Under the pieces are notes generated by a model that was given only the letters and a program-made list of their open reading frames with translations, did not search any database and had not been told where the DNA came from. Of a stretch of 31,741 nt of DNA, positions 24,841-30,406 are shown piece by piece (the stretch's first letter is position 1; each line of letters starts with the position of its first letter). A program made the position numbers and the translations under genes. The DNA is taken from assembly GCA_030450335.1 (NCBI GenBank), contig JAKDIS010000016.1:1-31741 (forward strand), in the 5' to 3' direction. The DNA is from Corynebacterium sp. Lineage in GTDB: Bacteria > Actinomycetota > Actinomycetes > Mycobacteriales > Mycobacteriaceae.

Positions 24841-26136
24841 GTGAACTCCCCCGTTGACACCACCGCAGACACCACCGCACACACACCCCTCGCCCCGCCC
24901 GTGCCCGCCCCGGCGCACCCGTCCGGTCTCGTGCCGGCCCCGCCGCAGGCGCGTACCGCCGCCCGCGTCACCCGGCGGCTGCTGGTGCGCGCGGCACGCA
25001 CCGCGGGCATCACCGTCGCGCACGCCGGCGACCCCGCCCAGGCGTTGCAGGACGCCGACCTGCGTGTCCTGCGTCCCGGGGCGTTCTACGCCCGGTTGGG
25101 CGCCCGGGGGCTCACCGGGTTCGGCGAGTCCTACACCGCAGGCGACTGGGAGGCCGACGACCTCGCCGGCACACTCACCGCCCTGTGCCGCAGGTTCACC
25201 ACCCTGGTACCCGGCTGGATGCAACGGTTCCGGGCGGTCTACCTGCGGCGACGACCACGTTCCCAGCGGAACACTGTGGACGGGGCGCGGGCGAACATAA
25301 GCCACCACTACGACCTGTCCAACGACTTCTTCGCCGCCTTCCTCGACCCCGGCATGAGCTACTCCTCGGCCCTGTTCGACCCGCCGGGGCTGGACCTGCG
25401 TGCGGCGCAGGACGCCAAGATGGACCGGGCCCTGGACCGTGCCGGGGTCGGCGCGGGCACCCGCCTGCTGGAGATCGGCACCGGCTGGGGTGAGCTGGCG
25501 ATCCGCGCCGCCGGGCGTGGGGCGCGGGTGCACACGGTCACGCTCTCCGCCGAGCAGGCCGCCCTGGCCCGGGAGCGCGCGGCGAGCGCCGGGGTGGGCG
25601 ACCTGGTGGACGTGGAGATCCGCGACTACCGGGAGGTCACCGGCACCTTCGACGCGGTCGTCTCCGTGGAGATGGTCGAGGCCGTCGGCCACGAGTACTG
25701 GGACGACTACATGGCGGGCATCCGGGACCGCCTCACACCCGGGGGCACCGCGGTCGTCCAGGCGATCACCATGGACCACGACCGTATGCTGGCCTCGCGG
25801 GACAACGCCACGTGGATCACCACCTACATCTTCCCCGGCGGGTGCATCCCGTCGGTGCCTGCGCTGGACGCCGCGGCGCGGCGGGCGGGCCTGCGTCCCG
25901 GGGCCCGTCGCTTCTTCGGCGCGGACTACGCCAGGACGCTGGCCCTGTGGGACGAGGCGTGCGAGCGGCAGGCCGGACGCATCGGAGAGCTCGGGTTCGA
26001 CGCGCCGTTCCGTCGGCTGTGGCACTTCTACCTGGCGTACTGCCGGGCGGGGTTCGCCGCCGGCTACATCGACGTCGGCCAACTGGAGTTCCACCGGCCG
26101 GTGGACTCCACCACGGGACGGGAGGATCGGTCATGA
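24841..26136 (+). CDS. Cyclopropane-fatty-acyl-phospholipid synthase-type methyltransferase (first copy)
   Basis: A SAM-dependent enzyme of the CFA synthase family, 431 residues, which adds a one-carbon unit across the double bond of a membrane acyl chain. The N-terminal third is the family's accessory domain (GFGESYTAGDWEADDL). Then come HHYDLSNDFFAAFLDPGMSY, the SAM loop LEIGTGWGELAI near residue 210, EMVEAVGHEYW, ITMDHDRML, and the C-terminal FYLAYCRAGFAAGYIDVGQ. That tail is typical of the CFA-like protein travelling with FAD-oxidase and DUF1365 partners. GTG 24841 has GGAG nearby. The first 35 residues are Pro/Thr-rich and unconserved. The stop overlaps the next start (ATGA). Confidence 0.92.
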   Translation: MNSPVDTTADTTAHTPLAPPVPAPAHPSGLVPAPPQARTAARVTRRLLVRAARTAGITVAHAGDPAQALQDADLRVLRPGAFYARLGARGLTGFGESYTAGDWEADDLAGTLTALCRRFTTLVPGWMQRFRAVYLRRRPRSQRNTVDGARANISHHYDLSNDFFAAFLDPGMSYSSALFDPPGLDLRAAQDAKMDRALDRAGVGAGTRLLEIGTGWGELAIRAAGRGARVHTVTLSAEQAALARERAASAGVGDLVDVEIRDYREVTGTFDAVVSVEMVEAVGHEYWDDYMAGIRDRLTPGGTAVVQAITMDHDRMLASRDNATWITTYIFPGGCIPSVPALDAAARRAGLRPGARRFFGADYARTLALWDEACERQAGRIGELGFDAPFRRLWHFYLAYCRAGFAAGYIDVGQLEFHRPVDSTTGREDRS

Positions 26137-27506
26137 CCGGGGTGCGGAACGAGGATGAGGGCGTCGCGGGACGTCTGGTGTCGGTGGTCACGCAGCTCAC
26201 CGGGGTGGCCCCGGAGGAACTGCCGGTGCGGTTGCGCGCCTGGGACGGCAGCGTGGCCGGGCCGGACGCCGCGGCGGGTGTGCCGACGCTGGTGGTCAAC
26301 GACCCGCAGGCGCTGACCCGGCTGCTGTGGTCGCCGGGTGAGCTGGGCCTGGCGCAGGCCTACGTCACCGGTGAGATCGACGCTGAAGCCGCCGGGACAG
26401 GGGCCGGCGACCCGCTGGCCGAGGGGTTCGCCCGCCTCGCCGCGCTGGCCCGGCGTCCGGACGTCCGCCTGCGGATGCCGGCGTCCTCCCCGGGTTCTGC
26501 CGGGCTCGCAGGTCTTGCCGGGGTCGCTGACGTGCTGCGCACGGTGCGCGAACTGGGTGTGGTGCGGCGACGTCCGGCACCGCCGGCGTCCCAGGCACAC
26601 CTGCGGGGCCGGGTGCACACCCGTGCACGGGACCGTTCGGTCATCGCCCACCACTACGACCTGTCCAATGAGTTCTACGCGCAGATCCTCGACGAGACGA
26701 TGTCGTACTCCTGCGCCTACTTCGGTGCAGACGCCGGTGCGGTACCGGCACGCACACTGGCGGACGCCCAGCGCGCGAAGCTGGACCTGCTGTGCACCGC
26801 CCTGCAGCTCAGCGAGGGCCAGCACCTGCTGGACGTGGGCTGCGGTTGGGGGTCGACCGCGGTGCACGCCGCGGAGAACTACCGCGTGCGCGTCACCGCG
26901 GTGACGATCTCGTCCGAGCAGCGCGACTGGGTCGAGCGGCTCGTGCGTGAGCGCGGGCTGGACGACCGGGTCACCGTGATGCTGCAGGACTACCGGGACG
27001 TGCGTGGTGTCTACGACGCGGTCTCGTCGGTGGAGATGGGGGAGCACGTGGGCCAGCGCAACTACCCGACGTTCATCCGCACGCTGCGCGACCGGGTGCG
27101 TCCCGGCGGGCGGGTGCTGCTCCAGCAGATGTCGCGCCGGGGCCGTCACCCCGGCGGCGGGCCGTTCATCGAGGCGTTCATCGCCCCGGACATGCACATG
27201 CGCCCCCTGGGGGAGACCGTGGCGATGTTGGAGGACGGTGGTCTGGAGGTGCGCGCCGTGCGGGGGATGCGCGAGGACTACGCCCGGACCGTGGACCACT
27301 GGATCGACCGTTTCCTCGGCAACCGGGACCGCATCGTGGATCTCGTCGGCGAGGAGGTCTTCCGCGTCTGGAACCTCTACCTCGTCGGCGGGGGCATGGC
27401 GTTCCGGCAGGGGCGCATGGGAGTCGACCAGATCCTGGCCACCCGTCCCGGGGCGGACGCGGCCGACGGCACGACCGAGGGCACAGGGGGCGGCGATGTT
27501 CGCTGA
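26133..27506 (+). CDS. Cyclopropane-fatty-acyl-phospholipid synthase-type methyltransferase (second copy, UfaA1-like)
   Basis: A second SAM-dependent CFA-family enzyme of 457 residues, quite different from its neighbour outside the core motifs. It has the accessory domain (LGLAQAYVTGEIDAEA), HYDLSNEFYAQILDETMSYS, SAM loop LLDVGCGWGSTAV near residue 231, VEMGEHVGQRNYP, and the distinctive FIEAFIAPDMHMRPLGETV. That last segment resembles M. tuberculosis Rv0447c (UfaA1), reported to make tuberculostearic acid. ATG 26133 has GGAGGATCGG upstream and overlaps the previous stop. Expected products are 10-methyl or methylene-branched fatty acids; which copy makes which is not readable from sequence. 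Confidence 0.92.
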   Translation: MTGVRNEDEGVAGRLVSVVTQLTGVAPEELPVRLRAWDGSVAGPDAAAGVPTLVVNDPQALTRLLWSPGELGLAQAYVTGEIDAEAAGTGAGDPLAEGFARLAALARRPDVRLRMPASSPGSAGLAGLAGVADVLRTVRELGVVRRRPAPPASQAHLRGRVHTRARDRSVIAHHYDLSNEFYAQILDETMSYSCAYFGADAGAVPARTLADAQRAKLDLLCTALQLSEGQHLLDVGCGWGSTAVHAAENYRVRVTAVTISSEQRDWVERLVRERGLDDRVTVMLQDYRDVRGVYDAVSSVEMGEHVGQRNYPTFIRTLRDRVRPGGRVLLQQMSRRGRHPGGGPFIEAFIAPDMHMRPLGETVAMLEDGGLEVRAVRGMREDYARTVDHWIDRFLGNRDRIVDLVGEEVFRVWNLYLVGGGMAFRQGRMGVDQILATRPGADAADGTTEGTGGGDVR

Positions 27507-28338
27507 CTGGTTGGGCGTCGCGCTGGCCTGCGCCGCGACGACCGTGGTGGTGATGGCGGTCGTGGCGGTGGTGGTGCGCCGCAGCGGCCGGGTCGCGGTG
27601 ATGGACGTGCTGTGGGGTCCGCTGATCCTGCTGAACTCGGTGACGGCGGTGCTCGTCGGGCCGTCCGGCGCGCCGGCGTGGCTGATGCTCGCGGTGGTGG
27701 CGGTCTGGGCCGCGCGGCTCTCCCGTCACCTGCTCACCCGCGTCGGTCACGACGTCGAGGACCCCCGGTACGAGGAGCTGATGGAGAAACCGGCGTCCTC
27801 CCTGCTGACCTCGGTGCTGCTGCCGCAGGGTGCGGTGGCGTGGCTGGTGTCCGTGCCGCTGCAGGTTGCGGCGGCGGCAGGAGCCACAGGTGATTCAGGT
27901 GCGCGGTGGGCGTTGGTCGTCGTCGGCGTGGCGGTGGCGCTGGCGGGGCTGGTGGTGGAGACCGTCGCCGACCGGCAGCTCGACGCCTTCCGGGCACAGG
28001 GGGTGTCCGGACGGGTGATGGACCGTGGTCTGTGGTCGTGGAGCCGCCACCCGAACTACTTCGGGGAGGCGGTGGTGTGGTGGGGGATCTGGATCGCCGC
28101 CGCCGGGGCCGTGCCGTCGGCCCCGGCAGCGCTCCTGGCGCTGGTCTCGCCGGTGGCGATGACCGTGACGCTGGTGTGGGGTACCGGCGCCCGCCTGCTG
28201 GAGAAGCGGATGCAGGGTCGCGCCGGGTGGGAGGACTACCGGCGACGGACCTCGGCGTTCATCCCGCTGCCCCCGCGGCGTTCTACGCCCCCGGAGACCC
28301 GGAATCCCCAGGGGCCTCAGGACCGACGGAGTCGGTGA
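27496..28338 (+). CDS. DUF1295 / steroid 5-alpha-reductase-like membrane protein
   Basis: A 280-residue integral membrane protein related to mycobacterial Rv0446c. Six or so hydrophobic helices are visible (ALACAATTVVVMAVVAVVV, VLWGPLILLNSVTAVLV, WLMLAVVAVWAARL and others). The reductase-fold signature WSWSRHPNYFGEAVVWWG lies near residues 182-200, and LEKRM is near the end. Such proteins may reduce double bonds of lipids with NADPH, which fits removing unsaturation next to a new methyl branch; this is inference. ATG 27496 lies 11 bases inside the preceding gene. The last ~20 residues (Pro/Arg-rich) extend past the domain and are encoded in the overlap with the MarR gene. Confidence 0.9.
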   Translation: MFADWLGVALACAATTVVVMAVVAVVVRRSGRVAVMDVLWGPLILLNSVTAVLVGPSGAPAWLMLAVVAVWAARLSRHLLTRVGHDVEDPRYEELMEKPASSLLTSVLLPQGAVAWLVSVPLQVAAAAGATGDSGARWALVVVGVAVALAGLVVETVADRQLDAFRAQGVSGRVMDRGLWSWSRHPNYFGEAVVWWGIWIAAAGAVPSAPAALLALVSPVAMTVTLVWGTGARLLEKRMQGRAGWEDYRRRTSAFIPLPPRRSTPPETRNPQGPQDRRSR

Positions 28339-28777
28339 GCGCGTCGAGGAACCTGATGATGGCCTGCCGGTCGCCGGACGGTACCGCGTGGGCTGCCTGC
28401 ATCATCTTCTCGTGCATCGGGGAGAGCCAGTCGTCCACCTCCTCGTGGGCGTGGTCGGTGGCGACGATCACGACGGAGCGCCGGTCGTGGGGGTGTGGGG
28501 CGCGGCGCACGTGACCGGACTCGGTGAGCCGGTTGAGCAGCTTCGCCGTGGCGGCGGTGGAGATGTGCAGCGCGTCGGCCAGGCCGCGGGCCGTCACGGG
28601 CGTGCCGGCACGTTCGCAGGCGATGACGTGCCGGACGGCCTCGGTGTCGGTGGCGTTGATGCCCATGTCCACCCCGAGATGACGCCGCATCTCCTGGTCG
28701 GCGCGGCGGAAGCGGCGGACGGCGTGCAGCAGAGCCACTGCGGGGTCCGTCGCGTCGTACCAGTAGTCCGTTGACAT
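28283..28777 (-). CDS. MarR-family transcriptional regulator
   Basis: A 164-residue winged-helix regulator. A long helix with VALLHAVRRFRRADQEMRR precedes the HTH (ARGLADALHISTAATAKLLNRLTESGHVRR) and the wing with DRRSVVIVATD, then a C-terminal dimerisation helix. ATG 28777 is chosen because TATGCT lies 6 bases upstream, in leaderless geometry; GTG 28801 is the alternative. It converges on the DUF1295 gene and overlaps it by 56 bases. It is the only regulator beside the lipid operon, so it is the best candidate to control it. The ligand is unknown, and it has no conserved sensor cysteine of the OhrR type. Confidence 0.9.
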   Translation of the reverse strand: MSTDYWYDATDPAVALLHAVRRFRRADQEMRRHLGVDMGINATDTEAVRHVIACERAGTPVTARGLADALHISTAATAKLLNRLTESGHVRRAPHPHDRRSVVIVATDHAHEEVDDWLSPMHEKMMQAAHAVPSGDRQAIIRFLDALTDSVGPEAPGDSGSPGA

Positions 28778-28803
28778 GTACTCAGCATAACCGGTCGGCA
28801 CAA

Positions 28804-28820
28804 CTAACTCATATAGCTAG
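28804..28820. promoter_or_regulatory. Candidate MarR operator upstream of its own gene
   Basis: CTAACTCATATAGCTAG is an imperfect inverted repeat (5 matches per arm: CTA-CT and AG-TAG) placed about 15-30 bases upstream of the putative MarR -10 TATGCT (28785-28790 region). AT-rich half-sites are usual for MarR regulators. Confidence 0.45.
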
Positions 28821-29111
28821 AGCGGCGAGGTAAGTGGGCGTCGCGGGATATTGGCCGAAGGGCGATCTCGGTCGCGGGCACCGGGCGTCACTGTCGTGTC
28901 CCCGGCACGACACCCCGGGGCGTATCTCATGTCAGTGCAGGTCCGACGCGGGAATATTGCCGCTGAGTCATCATTGGAATGTGGCGTGCGGAAGCCGGCG
29001 ACAGACGCGGTTATTCGCCGAAATGGCCGACGCGGGAGATGCTGCCTCCGTCTGTCGCGGGCCCGTTATTCTTAGCCCGGGATATTAACTTTAGTTGTAC
29101 GAATAGTCGGA
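28821..29111. other. Gap with repeated GACGCGG-type motifs, no supported gene
   Basis: Between the MarR promoter and the transposase remnant. It contains at least four related words: GTCGCGGGATATTGGCCG (28840), GACGCGGGAATATTGCCG (28945), GACGCGGTTATTCGCCG (29004) and GACGCGGGAGATGCTGCC (29029). Short frames here have no ribosome site or recognisable product. Part of this DNA may be what is left after deletion of the transposase 3' half. Confidence 0.5.
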
Positions 29112-29611
29112 TTATGTCTCGAGGTTCGGAATGTCGAGATGTCCCCAAATCCGGCCGATCGTGGAGACCGACAGCCCGGTACGGCGGGAGAGCTCCCGCC
29201 GGGTCCAGCCCGCCGTTCCCGTCCGGCCGTGGTGGCGCCCGGGGTGGTGTGCCTTGAGTACCGCGCGGATCTCCTCGATGGTCATCGACGGGGGACGCCC
29301 CGGACGGGGTTCGTCGGCCAGTCCGTCGAGCCGGCGCTCGACGAACCTGCTGCGCCACTTGCCCACTTGCCCACGGTCGGTCGGGAGACGCCGAGATGCT
29401 CTGCGACACGGGTGTTCGGCGCCCCTGTCGCGCACGCGAGGATGATCCGGGAGCGCAGGGCGAGCTGCCCACCGTCCCCGTTCGGCGACGGTGTGTCCGG
29501 CGTGCCTTTCGCCCACTCGGTCAACGTCGCCCGTTCCTCGGGGGACAGCGTCAGCGCCGTCTTCGGGCGCCCTGGCGGGCGGGAGTTCCGGAGGCCGTGA
29601 TCGTCGGTCAT
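29112..29611 (-). pseudogene. IS630-type transposase, frameshifted and truncated
   Basis: Only the N-terminal half (about 165 residues) of an IS630-family transposase remains, in two frames. The first (29611 down to about 29355) reads to the helix-turn-helix GVSRPTVGKW. The second continues RSRFVERRLDGLADEPRPGRPP, then WTRRELSRRTGLSVSTIGRIW, and stops at 29112. The break is an exact 8-base tandem duplication (29355-29370). Removing one copy joins the two frames precisely at VGKW-RSRF. The DDE catalytic half is missing downstream, so the gene cannot make an active enzyme. A 15-base palindrome sits just before the start. Confidence 0.88.
29355..29370. repeat. 8-base tandem duplication breaking the transposase frame
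   Basis: CCACTTGC occurs twice back to back (GCAAGTGG on the coding strand). One copy restores a continuous transposase frame, so the second copy is a recent slippage insertion. Confidence 0.92.
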
Positions 29612-29612
29612 G

Positions 29613-29627
29613 TCGCTAGCCTAGCGA
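29613..29627. repeat. 15-base perfect inverted repeat beside the transposase start
   Basis: TCGCTAG-C-CTAGCGA lies immediately upstream of the transposase ATG. It may be the insertion sequence's own regulatory or terminal inverted-repeat element; the other end is gone, so this cannot be tested here. Confidence 0.55.
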
Positions 29628-29971
29628 GATAGGTACTTTCCGTGCCACTTTTTGAGTTTTCCGGAACGGAACGAGGGAATGGAGGTAATGATCCTCGCCA
29701 GGTGAACGATAAAGGTCGGTCCACCTCCAATCGAGGGTGGACGTCCCCCTTATCCGACCGGTCGCCCCTAGCCCCGTACAGGGGATGGCGCCGGTATCGG
29801 TGTCCGGCCTTGCGTGGCCACCCTCGAATGGAAAGTCAACGAGAGAAAAAGAATGCTTTGCGCAAGAAATAGTGTGACGTTTGGGGGCACCGTCACGGGG
29901 GCGTTCGGAACCGCCACCGGACCGCCACCGAGCCTCCGGGGAAAAGGGGGGTCGATGGTAGACTGACCGGA
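29628..29971. other. lsr2 upstream region with competing inverted repeats
   Basis: About 340 bases without a supported gene. It holds a 14-base inverted repeat with one mismatch (29727-29740 with 29818-29831), and a competing local hairpin of GTCCACC (29719-29725) with GGTGGAC (29736-29742). There is also GTGACG/CGTCAC (29874-29879/29891-29896) and a direct repeat ACCGCCACCG (29910, 29921). Pairing is mutually exclusive in the first two. A 76-codon frame at 29642 has no family resemblance and crosses the repeats, so I did not call it. Confidence 0.55.
29959..29964 (+). promoter_or_regulatory. -10 box of lsr2, leaderless
   Basis: TAGACT lies 7 bases before ATG 29972, and no ribosome site precedes the start. 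This fits a leaderless transcript. If so, the repeats upstream would act as DNA elements rather than as a 5' leader. Confidence 0.5.
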
Positions 29972-30343
29972 ATGGGACGACGAACAGTGATCACCTACGT
30001 AGACGACATCGACCGTGAGGAACTGGCCCCCGACGAGGTCCGCAGCGTGAAGTTCGGCTTCCGTGGCGACGACTACGTCATGGACCTCTCCGAGCTCAAC
30101 GCCGAGATCTTCGCCGAGGAGCTCGAGCCCTACCTCAAGGTGGCGCGCAAGGTCCGTGCCTCCACCGGGCCGCGCCAGGCGAAGGGCACCCTGTCGGCCA
30201 ACGCGGCGCGCGTGCAGCGCTCCAAGCGCAACCAGCGCATCCGCGACTGGGCCAACGACAACGGTTTCGTGGTGTCCTCCCGGGGAAAGCTCTCCGACGA
30301 GGTCATCAACGCCTACGAGGTCGCGAACCCGCAGGACATCTGA
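29972..30343 (+). CDS. lsr2: Lsr2-family nucleoid-associated protein
   Basis: A small H-NS-like protein that coats and bridges AT-rich DNA and silences foreign genes (Lsr2 in mycobacteria, CgpS in C. glutamicum). The 123 residues comprise the N-terminal oligomerisation half (VITYVDDIDREEL, VKFGFRGDDYVMDLS, NAEIFAEELEPYL), a basic linker, and the C-terminal DNA-binding domain RIRDWANDNGFVVSSRGK. The minor-groove motif is R104-G105-K106 rather than the usual RGR. The stop region is tandemly duplicated. In this window its natural target would be the lower-GC SUKH patch. Confidence 0.95.
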   Translation: MGRRTVITYVDDIDREELAPDEVRSVKFGFRGDDYVMDLSELNAEIFAEELEPYLKVARKVRASTGPRQAKGTLSANAARVQRSKRNQRIRDWANDNGFVVSSRGKLSDEVINAYEVANPQDI

Positions 30344-30358
30344 CACAGGACATCTGAC
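30332..30358 (+). repeat. Tandem duplication across the lsr2 stop codon
   Basis: CAGGACATCTGAC occurs at 30332-30344 and again at 30346-30358, with one A between them (14-base period). The first copy encodes the last residues QDI and the stop; the second is non-coding. Confidence 0.9.
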
Positions 30359-30371
30359 CTGCTAATACCCC

Positions 30372-30400
30372 TTGTCGCCGGGGGTGCACGGGCGTAGCTT
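30372..30400 (+). promoter_or_regulatory. Promoter of the permease gene, leaderless
   Basis: -35 TTGTCG (30372-30377), 17-base spacer, -10 TAGCTT (30395-30400), with ATG 30407 six bases downstream. This is the clearest two-box promoter in the window. Confidence 0.65.
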
Positions 30401-30406
30401 CTTGCT

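Noticed and set aside
23365..26094. 909-residue minus-strand frame
   Set aside because: Antisense shadow of the FAD-DUF1365 and CFA genes, with no recognisable domain.
25812..26132. Upstream extension of the second CFA gene
   Set aside because: Overlaps the first CFA gene in another frame; ATG 26133 has a ribosome site and the usual ATGA overlap.
29642..29872. 76-codon frame upstream of lsr2
   Set aside because: Crosses the inverted repeats, has no family resemblance and has a low-complexity Arg/Lys end. More likely non-coding.
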